8,634 nucleotides of DNA, taken from contig DAOVZA010000061.1 of the NCBI GenBank assembly GCA_030635405.1, positions 1-8,634 on the forward strand. Reading direction: 5' to 3'. Below, in pieces: positions 1-6,470 of this stretch. Position numbers and translations under genes: made by a program. Origin of the DNA: Desulfocapsa sp. (lineage in GTDB: Bacteria > Desulfobacterota > Desulfobulbia > Desulfobulbales > Desulfocapsaceae). How positions within the stretch are numbered: the stretch's first letter is position 1; the number at the start of each line of letters is the position of its first letter. The notes beneath the pieces are model-generated. The model saw nothing but the letters and a program-made list of their open reading frames with translations. It searched no databases and was not told where the DNA came from.

Positions 1-276
1 ATGTAGCGGCTGGACAACGGCTTTACGAAATCCGGTAGACTCAGCACTGGCCAATGCTTGCTGGAGGCTGGGCAGTTTCTTTTTCCTACAGATAATGTTT
101 GAGCTGTAGGCCCAGAATATTTCATGTTCAGAATAGTGTTTTTCGACCTGTTGCTGAAAGATTTCCAGGGGTCTTTTTGTCCGGCTGCTTGTTCCGAAAG
201 TAACTAGTATGATTGCGGGTTTTTGTTTAAGCGTTGGAACTCGTAATTTGCGGCCAATATATCCATGCTGATGCAT
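1..276 (-). CDS. cbiK: CbiK-like sirohydrochlorin cobaltochelatase, N-terminal part (truncated by window edge)
   Basis: The product would insert Co2+ into sirohydrochlorin, an early step of anaerobic (cobalt-early) cobalamin synthesis. The 92 visible residues start at ATG 276-274, with an AGGA ribosome site at 284-287, 7 nt upstream. Residues 21-30 (AIILVTFGTS) match the first beta strand and turn of the CbiK/class II chelatase fold. AYSSNIICRK at 56-65 parallels the AFTSGMIIRK stretch that I recall from Salmonella CbiK. The visible part ends in AVVQPLH, equivalent to the family's VQSLH strand. CbiK proteins are about 260 residues, so roughly two thirds, including the C-terminal metal-binding histidine, lie outside the window. 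I see no signal peptide, so it should be cytoplasmic, unlike the periplasmic CbiK variants of some Desulfovibrio. It lies 160 bp downstream of the riboswitch-controlled receptor on the same strand. A ferrochelatase-like role is less likely. Confidence 0.82.
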   Translation of the reverse strand, partial: MHQHGYIGRKLRVPTLKQKPAIILVTFGTSSRTKRPLEIFQQQVEKHYSEHEIFWAYSSNIICRKKKLPSLQQALASAESTGFRKAVVQPLH

Positions 277-349
277 AGTTGTATCCTGTTTCTACTCTGC
301 GGCCTCTTTTGACCCGGACAAGAAAATGTAAAAAGGGAGTATCTTGATG

Positions 350-378
350 AAACTACTCTTTTCAGGTGCTTAAGTCAA
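350..378 (-). promoter_or_regulatory. Weak candidate promoter for the cobaltochelatase gene
   Basis: On the minus strand TTGACT (373-378, five of six consensus bases) is followed after 17 bp by TAGTTT (350-355, three of six). A weak 5-bp hairpin (arms 337-341 and 354-358) followed on the minus strand by CC and five T's overlaps it and could instead be a poor terminator after the receptor gene. The rest of the 160-bp gap (277-436) shows nothing else convincing. The cobaltochelatase gene may be read from this promoter, from the riboswitch promoter, or from both. Confidence 0.25.
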
Positions 379-436
379 AATGTTCACTGCTATTTAACTC
401 TGCTATGGACTACTGACAGAGTTGTTCACAGGTCAG

Positions 437-2416
437 TTAATAATCCCAGCGCAATCCCGCATAAAAACTACGTCCTGGCATTGGGTAGCCCATGACATAG
501 GCGTACTCTTCATCAAGAATGTTTCGAATTTCCCCGCGTAGAGTAATGGCGCCCATACCTTCATTTTTGTAAAAGCGCCAGGAAGCGGTGAGGTCGGTTA
601 CGATGCTGGAATCCTGAGATACAACCGGATAGGGATAGAAGGCTTCATAATCAATTACATCCTGACTGCCTGTGTAGGCCATGTTCAATCGACCAAATAA
701 CCCGGCACCATTGTTCACCGCAAGGCCTGCTGAGTAATTAAGGCCACTGGTGTGCTGTAGATCTTCGCCAGTGCTTTCATCTTCATAGGTGGTAAGGATG
801 GTCATGTTGAGATAAGGACTGACTTCCCATGCTAAATTAAGTGGAATGCCAATGTCATAGGAAAGTTCAGTCTCAAATCCGGCAATGGTGGCATCTCCAA
901 GGTTTTTCCAGGTGCTTGAACCATCTGCAAGGTAGTCACTGACAATTTTGTCCTTAAAATCAGTGTAGAAATAGGTAAGAGAGCCTTTGAGGCCATTTTG
1001 CAGGTAATCGATGCCGCCTTCCCAGGTACTGCTTTCTTCCGGATTAAGATCAGGGTTTCCAAGAACTCTTGTACCAAAACTTGTGTAATCTGCAGCCATT
1101 TGATCGGCAGATGGCATCATAAACGCTTCACCATATTGGGCGCGGATTTTAAGCGTATCATTTACCATCCAGGCAATACCGATCTGGGGTGTAAACTGGC
1201 TGTCATCGGCATCGTGTCCTGCTGATTCTTTGACCTTTACGTCATACCAGTCATAGCGGACGCCAAGATTTGCATTGAGCCGGTCTTCGAGAAAAGAGAC
1301 CTTACTGAGCAGGAAGAGTGCAGGATTTGAGTATTCGGTTGTGTTGGGCGCCCAACTGTTTTCAACTTCATAGTCGAGCCAGTCGAGTCCTGCGGTGATA
1401 CTGGCCATGCCAACATCACTGCTTATTTGAAATTGTGCTCCCTGTTGATCGGTCTTGTTTTCTGAGAGGATTCCATCGTTCCAGCCGCTGGCGTTTGAAG
1501 CAATGGGGTCCATCCAGCTATTTTCATCCTGACCAAAGAAATATCTGGCAAGCAGTTTTGCTCCTGTGGCTGGACATTGTCCTTCAAAGGTGAGATCTGC
1601 TGAGTAATTGTTATTGCTGGAGTAGTCATCAAGATCAGTATTGCTGAAGTATCCGGGGTTGCCTGCTTCATCCACCTCAAAACGAGTGATGATCAGACCA
1701 AGTCTGTTTGTTTCTGAAAATGAATAACCAAGGTTAGCACTCAGTCCGGTTTCGTAGTTGTTTCCAGTGTTCTGGTAGGTTGCTCCGCTTCCTGTGTCGT
1801 AATCATCGTTTTCACCGTAGGAAAAGGAACCCGCAAAATCAAAGCCATTGCCAATGGCACTGCCACCAATGCTGCTTTTCACTTCGCCAAAGGAACCGCC
1901 GCCGGCCTCCATGAAGAGTGAGTTGTCCGCACCTCTTTTGGTTATTACATTGATGACTCCGCCCATTCCTGCAGAACCATATTGTACAGCGCCCGGGCCT
2001 CGAATAATCTCGATTCGGGAGACATTTTTGGTGAGTATTTTTGCAAGATTTCCGGTTCCGGCACGACGGCCATCGAGCAGAACCAGAACATGGCCCTGAA
2101 TATCGTTGCCATGGGTATCGGTACGAAACCCACGAATACCAACGGAAGTGAGATTTCCAGGATATTTCTTGATGGTGCCAATTGATTGTTCGGCAAGAAG
2201 GTCGCCAACATTGGAGGCACCGGATTGCTGTATAGTATCTTCTGTAATAACCGTTATGTTGGAACTCACCGTTGTTTTACTTTCTTCTGTACGGCTTGCC
2301 GTTACGACAATTTCTTCCATCATTCCAGGCTGATTACTGTTTGCTGCAAAGAGATTTGGAACACAGCTTATGGCAAGGAGTTGTGTGCAGAGAATGGGAT
2401 AGTAGCTTTTTTTCAT
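437..2416 (-). CDS. btuB: TonB-dependent outer-membrane receptor, BtuB-like, for cobalamin/corrinoids
   Basis: This 659-residue protein should be an outer-membrane gated beta-barrel that imports corrinoid using TonB-ExbBD energy. A signal peptide covers about residues 1-25 (MKKS start, hydrophobic core, cleavage near LFAA). A TonB-box-like EEIVVTA follows at 34-40. The plug domain runs to about 162 and contains VGIRGFR (92-98), VLLDGRR (112-118), IEIIRGPGAVQYG (135-147) and GGVINVITKRG (152-162). The rest alternates in the way of a 22-strand barrel and ends in an aromatic residue (WDY), as needed for barrel assembly. The start ATG 2416-2414 has the ribosome site TAAGGA at 2425-2430. Length is near the usual 600-700. 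The substrate call rests on the cobalamin riboswitch upstream and the cobaltochelatase gene downstream; the protein itself reads only as a BtuB/CirA-type receptor. A cobalt-complex or cobinamide substrate is also possible. Confidence 0.88.
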   Translation of the reverse strand: MKKSYYPILCTQLLAISCVPNLFAANSNQPGMMEEIVVTASRTEESKTTVSSNITVITEDTIQQSGASNVGDLLAEQSIGTIKKYPGNLTSVGIRGFRTDTHGNDIQGHVLVLLDGRRAGTGNLAKILTKNVSRIEIIRGPGAVQYGSAGMGGVINVITKRGADNSLFMEAGGGSFGEVKSSIGGSAIGNGFDFAGSFSYGENDDYDTGSGATYQNTGNNYETGLSANLGYSFSETNRLGLIITRFEVDEAGNPGYFSNTDLDDYSSNNNYSADLTFEGQCPATGAKLLARYFFGQDENSWMDPIASNASGWNDGILSENKTDQQGAQFQISSDVGMASITAGLDWLDYEVENSWAPNTTEYSNPALFLLSKVSFLEDRLNANLGVRYDWYDVKVKESAGHDADDSQFTPQIGIAWMVNDTLKIRAQYGEAFMMPSADQMAADYTSFGTRVLGNPDLNPEESSTWEGGIDYLQNGLKGSLTYFYTDFKDKIVSDYLADGSSTWKNLGDATIAGFETELSYDIGIPLNLAWEVSPYLNMTILTTYEDESTGEDLQHTSGLNYSAGLAVNNGAGLFGRLNMAYTGSQDVIDYEAFYPYPVVSQDSSIVTDLTASWRFYKNEGMGAITLRGEIRNILDEEYAYVMGYPMPGRSFYAGLRWDY

Positions 2417-2424
2417 TTTTCTTG

Positions 2425-2430
2425 TCCTTA
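2425..2430 (-). promoter_or_regulatory. Ribosome binding site of the TonB-dependent receptor
   Basis: TAAGGA on the minus strand lies 8 nt before ATG 2416-2414. It sits about 40 nt downstream of the riboswitch terminator and outside its stem. This fits control by transcription termination rather than by hiding the ribosome site. Confidence 0.6.
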
Positions 2431-2468
2431 GGTTGAATTAACTGCCCGGGAAAGTGAGTCTCTAAAAC

Positions 2469-2504
2469 AAAAAAAATCCCGGACCAATGTAGTATTGATC
2501 CGGG
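2469..2504 (-). terminator. Intrinsic terminator of the cobalamin riboswitch (expression platform)
   Basis: In the minus-strand transcript CCCGGATCAAT (2504-2494), a 5-nt loop ACTAC and ATTGGTCCGGG (2488-2478) form an 11-bp stem with a single G-U pair. One A and then eight U's (2476-2469) follow. This is a textbook Rho-independent terminator. It lies between the cobalamin aptamer and the receptor start codon, so it is best read as the off-switch formed when B12 is bound. The segment GGGAT (plus-strand 2537-2541) could pair with ATCCC at the foot of the stem (2503-2507) as part of an antiterminator; that pairing is only 5 bp and tentative. Confidence 0.9.
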
Positions 2505-2596
2505 GATGCCCTTTAAGTCCACAGATTTGACAAATAATCCCTTGTCCACGGAGATTTCTGTCTGGTACCTATGATGAACTGAGTTCATCGATACGT

Positions 2597-2717
2597 TTTT
2601 CAGGAAGGTTTTCTGACTTTCGGACTGTTTTTAGTACTTCAAATCCGATTACAGCGGCGGGCCCGTTCCGGATTTACACCGGATTCCCCTTTTGTCCATG
2701 TTTATGGAACCTGAAAA
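2597..2717 (-). promoter_or_regulatory. Cobalamin (B12) riboswitch aptamer
   Basis: The minus strand carries the conserved core of cobalamin riboswitches. GGGGAATCCGGTG is followed by AAATCCGG (P3 region), the B12-box segment CCCGCCGCTGT (complement of 2651-2661), and AAGTCAG...AACC, corresponding to the usual AAGCCAGGAGACC. Closing stem P1 is TTTTCAGG (2717-2710) with CCTGAAAA (2604-2597), a perfect 8-bp match. TCGGA (2648-2644) and TCCGA (2624-2620) form a P7-like arm. At about 121 nt it is short for the family, so peripheral arms are reduced. Downstream, a 7-bp hairpin GATGAAC/GTTCATC (2573-2589) precedes the terminator at 2469-2504. Ligand binding should favour termination and reduce the BtuB-like receptor and perhaps the cobaltochelatase. 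Together with the leader to 2417, it accounts for the 351 bases between the genes. Confidence 0.93.
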
Positions 2718-2726
2718 TGAGGTGAA

Positions 2727-2755
2727 AAAGTAAATGAATTGTGTCGTCTTGTCAA
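2727..2755 (-). promoter_or_regulatory. Promoter of the riboswitch-btuB leader
   Basis: On the minus strand a perfect -35 box TTGACA (2750-2755) is followed after 17 bp by the weaker -10 TACTTT (2727-2732). Transcription would begin near 2719-2721, immediately before the first strand of aptamer stem P1 at 2717. That positional fit supports the call despite the poor -10. The -35 box lies only 12 bp beyond the stop codon of the upstream ABC exporter gene. Confidence 0.6.
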
Positions 2756-2767
2756 GATGCGAGGTGT

Positions 2768-4561
2768 TTATGTTTCTCTGTCAAAGTCGAGTGCAACGAG
2801 TTTGCTGTACGTTCCGTTTTGAGCAAGTAGAGTCGCGTGGTTTCCCTCTTCTATGATCCTGCCCTTATCGAGCACGATAATTCTATCGGCACGCTGCACC
2901 GTGGAGAGACGGTGTGCAATAATCAGAACTGTTTTTTCTTTAAAGCAATGCTCCAGAGGTTGTTCCAGAAGCTTTTCTGTTTTGGAATCAATGGCGGAGC
3001 TTGCTTCATCAAGAACAAGTAGTGATGGGTTTCGGCATAAAACTCTGGCAATGGCAAGGAGCTGCTTTTCTCCGGTTGACATCGCCTGACCGCCCTCTCC
3101 TATGATGGTGTCAAGTCCCTGGGGCAGGTTTTCGATGAACTCGGTCAATTGTGTTTGTTGGAGCAATTGTAATACTTCGTCTCTGCTTTTGTCGGTATCA
3201 AGAATGATGTTTTGTAAAAGTGTGTCCTGAAGAATGAGCATCTCCTGCATAACGACACCGATCTCCTGACGCAGACTGCTTTTTGGGATATCTGTGAGTG
3301 GAATACCTGCAAGATGGATATCTCCGCTATCCGGTTCGTAAAAACGTAGCATGAGATTGATAAGGGTGGATTTTCCGCTTCCCGTTGAACCTACAATTGC
3401 CACAGTTTCCCCAGTTTTTACAGTAAATGAAATATCATGGAGGATGGGCTGATCTGTCAGGTAAGAAAAAATGATATTTTTAGAAGAAAGATGACCAACA
3501 GATGATGGTAAATCATCTTTAGTCAGGTGATTTTTCTCTTCAGAATGCGTATCCAGCAGGTGGAAAATCCGTTCTGCAGAGGCAAGGGCGGATTGAACTA
3601 TGGAATACTTTTGAGAAAGTTCCCGTAGGGGCTGAAAGAACAGGCGCATATATGAAAGAAAGGCAACAAGCTCGCCCAGACTGAGTTCTCTCTGGATAAT
3701 TTCTCCACCGCCATACCAGAGGATTAGAGCCATGGCCAGCGAACTCATCAGCTCGGTGATGGGCATAAACGCCCCAAACAGTCGGATCTGACGTAGAGTT
3801 TTCCTGAGATAACTGTTGTTGAGCGTTGAAAATTCCGCGTTTAAATCCTTTGTTCTGCCAAATAACTGCACGACAGTAATCCCTGAAACCGATTCCTGAA
3901 CAAAGGCGTTAACCCTTGAGAGCTGCTTGCGTATGGCTCGGAAATGATTTCTGGCAAGTCTTGAAAAAAGAACGGTAACAACCGTTGCAAGAGGCACAAA
4001 AAGGCAGAGGAAAAGCCCCAACCGCAGATTCATGTAGAGCAGCAGCCCAAGAATACAGGCCATGCGTAGAAGATCATTGAAGATGGTCACCATTATGGAG
4101 GTGAACATTTCATGCATGTTCTGAACATCGTTTGTCAAACGTGTAACGAGGCGGCCAACGGGCTGTTTATTGAAAAATTGTAGTTCAACGGTGAGCAAGT
4201 GGCTAAAAAGATCCTGACGTAATTTGTGCATGATCGATTGACCGATCCATTCGAGTAGTAGTACCTGCAGAAAGGCGGTTGTAAATCCGATCAATATCAG
4301 CCCGCCATAGAGCATTACCTTTCCCTGCAACCCTGTCATGCGTTGTTCAAATTCCATGTCGGGGCTTGTGATGTAGAGATCGATGGCCTGCTGCATAATC
4401 CATGGCAGACCAAGGGCAGCAGCCGTTACAAAGAGAGAAAGCAGAATGGCACCAGCAAAGGGAATTCTAAAGGGACGTAAATATCCAAGGATGCGTCGCC
4501 ACAAGCCTTTTTCGGAGAATTGTGGTGTGTAGTCTTCTTCAAAATATCCGAAGTTACGCAT
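2768..4561 (-). CDS. ABC exporter, TMD-NBD half transporter with consensus catalytic site (MdlB/TM288-like subunit)
   Basis: This 597-residue inner-membrane half transporter has a six-helix type IV exporter domain (about residues 30-325) fused to an ATPase domain (about 360-597). Walker A is GSTGSGKST (391-399), the Q-loop glutamine is Q439, Walker B is LLVLDE (514-519) with catalytic E519, the D-loop is SSAID and the H-loop is H550. Its ABC signature is altered: MSTGEKQ (494-500) replaces LSGGQ. It pairs naturally with the protein encoded just upstream (4554-6314), whose own Walker B and H-loop are degenerate. Together they give one active and one degenerate ATP site, as in TM287/288, BmrCD and MdlAB. 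The ATG at 4561-4559 overlaps the upstream stop codon (ATGCGTAA), with AGGGAG at 4569-4574 as ribosome site, so translation is likely coupled. The substrate cannot be told; lipids, peptides and drugs are all exported by relatives. Confidence 0.93.
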   Translation of the reverse strand: MRNFGYFEEDYTPQFSEKGLWRRILGYLRPFRIPFAGAILLSLFVTAAALGLPWIMQQAIDLYITSPDMEFEQRMTGLQGKVMLYGGLILIGFTTAFLQVLLLEWIGQSIMHKLRQDLFSHLLTVELQFFNKQPVGRLVTRLTNDVQNMHEMFTSIMVTIFNDLLRMACILGLLLYMNLRLGLFLCLFVPLATVVTVLFSRLARNHFRAIRKQLSRVNAFVQESVSGITVVQLFGRTKDLNAEFSTLNNSYLRKTLRQIRLFGAFMPITELMSSLAMALILWYGGGEIIQRELSLGELVAFLSYMRLFFQPLRELSQKYSIVQSALASAERIFHLLDTHSEEKNHLTKDDLPSSVGHLSSKNIIFSYLTDQPILHDISFTVKTGETVAIVGSTGSGKSTLINLMLRFYEPDSGDIHLAGIPLTDIPKSSLRQEIGVVMQEMLILQDTLLQNIILDTDKSRDEVLQLLQQTQLTEFIENLPQGLDTIIGEGGQAMSTGEKQLLAIARVLCRNPSLLVLDEASSAIDSKTEKLLEQPLEHCFKEKTVLIIAHRLSTVQRADRIIVLDKGRIIEEGNHATLLAQNGTYSKLVALDFDRET

Positions 4562-6314
4562 TGTTATTCTCCCTTTGAAATCTCTGGCGCTGGCTGATTT
4601 CTTTCAGGAATGTGTTGTGGCGCACCAGTGTTTCAAAGGGGCCAATATCAGATATTCTGCCCTGTTCTATAACTAAAACCCTGTCCGTTCGGCTGAGCTG
4701 TTTGACTCGTTGGCTCACCCATAGGACTGATTTTTCCTTAAGCCATGGGCTGATGTTCTCAATGATTTGCTGTTCAGTACCGGTGTCAACTGCAGCAAGG
4801 CCGTCATCAATTATAATTACAGGTCTGTCACAGAGTAATGCTCGTGCAAGTGCAACTCTGCCTCGTTGTCCACCTGACAGAGTGACTCCTTTTTCTCCTA
4901 TCATGCTGTCATATTCCTGCGGCAAACGAAGGATTTCTTCATGTATTGCTGCGGCCTTTGCGGCTGCTATAATCTGATCCATGGAGGCGTCGGGATTGCC
5001 AAAGGAGATATTGTCACGAATACTACTGGAAAAGAGTATCGCTTCCTGACTTACGTAGCTGATTAACGATTGCACGGATTCTGGCGGAATTTTGTTGATA
5101 TCCGTCTTTCCCAGAAAAAGTGATTGATCTTCCACCGGATAGATGCGGGTGAGAACCTGACATAATGTTGTCTTGCCACATCCTGTCGGGCCTGTGATTC
5201 CGAGTATTCCGGGAGTGATCTCAAGGTTGATATTTGTCAGGATGCGTCGTTCTGAGTTTGGATATGTAAAATCAAGATTCTGCAGTTTGAAGATTGAACT
5301 TTCAGGCTGATACTCTTTGCTCCCCGGAGACAACTGCGATTCTTCTGATAAGAGAAGATAAATTCGACGCAGCGATGTTACACCTCTCTGGGAAAGATTT
5401 GCCACCCAACCCACGGCCATAATGGGCCATATCAACATATAGAGATAGGTGACAAAGGCCACAAAATCACCCATGGAAATGGTTTTTAGAATAACCAGTC
5501 GTCCACCAAAATAGAGCACAAGAAGCATGCCGAGGCTTCCAACCAATGTGGCTATCGGGAAGAGCAATCCTTGAATTATTGCAACACGGATACTTGAATC
5601 AACGTACTCCTGTCCAAGTGCTGCAAATCGTTTTGTCTGTGATCTCTCAAGTGTATAGGCCTTAATGAGGCGAATGGATGCAATGGAGGATCTGGCAAAC
5701 TCTGTCATATTTGAAAATTGCTCCTGAACACGATCAAAACGATGATGCAGACGACCTGACAGAAAGCGGGTGGATAGAGCTAAAATAGGCATGGGCAGAA
5801 GAGCAAGCAAGGTAAGACCTATATTGATGTTGAACATAAATGCGATGGCCGCAATGGACATAACGAGTGCGTCAACTGCCGCAACAAGCCCCATACCACA
5901 GGCCATCTGTACAGCAGCAAGATCATTTGTGCCGTGAGCCATGATGGAACCAGTGCTGTATTTCGAGAAAAAGCTGCCATCCATGCTCATAACATGGTTG
6001 AAAATATGTTTACGCAGATCACGTTCCAGATGTCTTGAAAATCCAATAATAAGATAGCGCCAGCTAAAACGGAGCACGGTGGCCGCAAGTCCAATTGCGC
6101 AGATAAGAAGAGCTAGTGAGAATAAATTCTCGTTGCTGGCAGTTCCATCTTCCAGAGAATCGATCCCTTTTTTGAGAATACGTGGGATTGAAAGTTGCAG
6201 AAAATTAACGCCAAGGAGTGCTATCAAACCAAACAGCAAACGAATGCGATGTTTGAAATATATGGGGCCAAGCAGGCTGAGAACTTTTTTGAGGGGTGGT
6301 GGAGTATTGGTCAT
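4554..6314 (-). CDS. ABC exporter, TMD-NBD half transporter with degenerate catalytic residues (MdlA/TM287-like subunit)
   Basis: This 586-residue inner-membrane half transporter is the first gene of the operon. Its six-helix exporter domain spans about residues 20-310 and its ATPase domain about 343-575. Walker A is GPTGCGKT (375-382), the Q-loop glutamine Q423, and the signature LSGGQRGR (479-486) is intact. The Walker B is VIIIDD (499-504), so the catalytic glutamate is replaced by D504; the D-loop is AAVD instead of SALD; and the H-loop histidine is Q535 (VSQR). Asp for Glu and Gln for His are the changes known from TM287. The subunit should therefore bind ATP at a non-hydrolysing site while lending its good signature to the partner encoded at 2768-4561. 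The start ATG 6314-6312 follows a weak AGGAA site about 9 nt upstream. The product names msbA or mdlA may be used by annotators, but the substrate is unknown. Confidence 0.93.
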   Translation of the reverse strand: MTNTPPPLKKVLSLLGPIYFKHRIRLLFGLIALLGVNFLQLSIPRILKKGIDSLEDGTASNENLFSLALLICAIGLAATVLRFSWRYLIIGFSRHLERDLRKHIFNHVMSMDGSFFSKYSTGSIMAHGTNDLAAVQMACGMGLVAAVDALVMSIAAIAFMFNINIGLTLLALLPMPILALSTRFLSGRLHHRFDRVQEQFSNMTEFARSSIASIRLIKAYTLERSQTKRFAALGQEYVDSSIRVAIIQGLLFPIATLVGSLGMLLVLYFGGRLVILKTISMGDFVAFVTYLYMLIWPIMAVGWVANLSQRGVTSLRRIYLLLSEESQLSPGSKEYQPESSIFKLQNLDFTYPNSERRILTNINLEITPGILGITGPTGCGKTTLCQVLTRIYPVEDQSLFLGKTDINKIPPESVQSLISYVSQEAILFSSSIRDNISFGNPDASMDQIIAAAKAAAIHEEILRLPQEYDSMIGEKGVTLSGGQRGRVALARALLCDRPVIIIDDGLAAVDTGTEQQIIENISPWLKEKSVLWVSQRVKQLSRTDRVLVIEQGRISDIGPFETLVRHNTFLKEISQRQRFQRENNNA

Positions 6315-6335
6315 TATTTTAAATTCCTGCAGACT

Positions 6336-6364
6336 ACCTTACAGGTGTTGAGAGAAAATTCCAA
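6336..6364 (-). promoter_or_regulatory. Weak candidate promoter of the ABC exporter operon
   Basis: On the minus strand TTGGAA (6359-6364, four of six consensus bases) and TAAGGT (6336-6341, three of six) are 17 bp apart and about 20 bp before the start codon. The boxes are poor, so an activator may be needed. The phased repeats at 6378-6410 lie just upstream of this -35, where an activator would sit. Confidence 0.3.
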
Positions 6365-6377
6365 AGATTGCATCATT

Positions 6378-6410
6378 GTAATGTTCCCGTAATATTCCCG
6401 TAATGTTTAT
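6378..6410. repeat. Phased 11-bp direct repeats, possible regulator-binding array
   Basis: Two near-identical 11-mers, GTAATGTTCCC (6378-6388) and GTAATATTCCC (6389-6399), differ at one base. A third copy, GTAATGTTTAT (6400-6410), keeps its first eight bases. The period equals about one helical turn, so each copy presents the same DNA face. Direct repeats of 11 bp are the layout of PhoB-type boxes, and OmpR-family regulators in general bind tandem repeats of 10-11 bp. The array lies between the divergent ABC exporter and MoxR operons and could serve either. The sequence is not the known Pho box, and the regulator is not in the window. Confidence 0.6.
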
Positions 6411-6433
6411 GCAGTATTCTAGGAGCGAATAAG

Positions 6434-6442
6434 TGATACATT
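6434..6442 (+). promoter_or_regulatory. Weak candidate extended -10 promoter of the MoxR operon
   Basis: TG-A-TACATT fits an extended -10 element (TGnTATAAT, four of six plus the TG). It would start transcription about 20 nt before the MoxR start codon. There is no good -35 box 17 bp upstream, where the sequence is GTATTC. An alternative -10, TATTCT at 6415-6420, also lacks a -35. The phased repeats at 6378-6410 lie directly upstream. Confidence 0.25.
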
Positions 6443-6470
6443 TCCCTATTGTGTAAATGAAGGAGTCTCT

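Noticed and set aside
330..358. Hairpin GAGTA/TACTC followed by CC and five T's on the minus strand, considered as a terminator between the receptor and cobaltochelatase genes
   Set aside because: The stem is only 5 bp and mostly A/T, with a 12-nt loop. It is too weak to list as a terminator; it is mentioned with the overlapping promoter candidate.
396..423. Hairpin with arms AACTCTG and CAGAGTT after the receptor gene, considered as a terminator
   Set aside because: The 7-bp stem has a 14-nt loop and is followed on the minus strand by AAATAG, not a T-run, so it is not a convincing intrinsic terminator.
2334..2588. Minus-strand open frame of 84 codons across the receptor start and the riboswitch leader
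   Set aside because: It overlaps the terminator and riboswitch leader and the signal-peptide region of the receptor in another frame. It has no recognisable domain, and the RNA structure explains this DNA better.
4612..4977. Plus-strand open frame of 121 codons opposite the ABC exporter ATPase domain
   Set aside because: It is antisense to the well-conserved ABC signature and Walker B region, and its translation matches no family. It is a shadow of the real gene.
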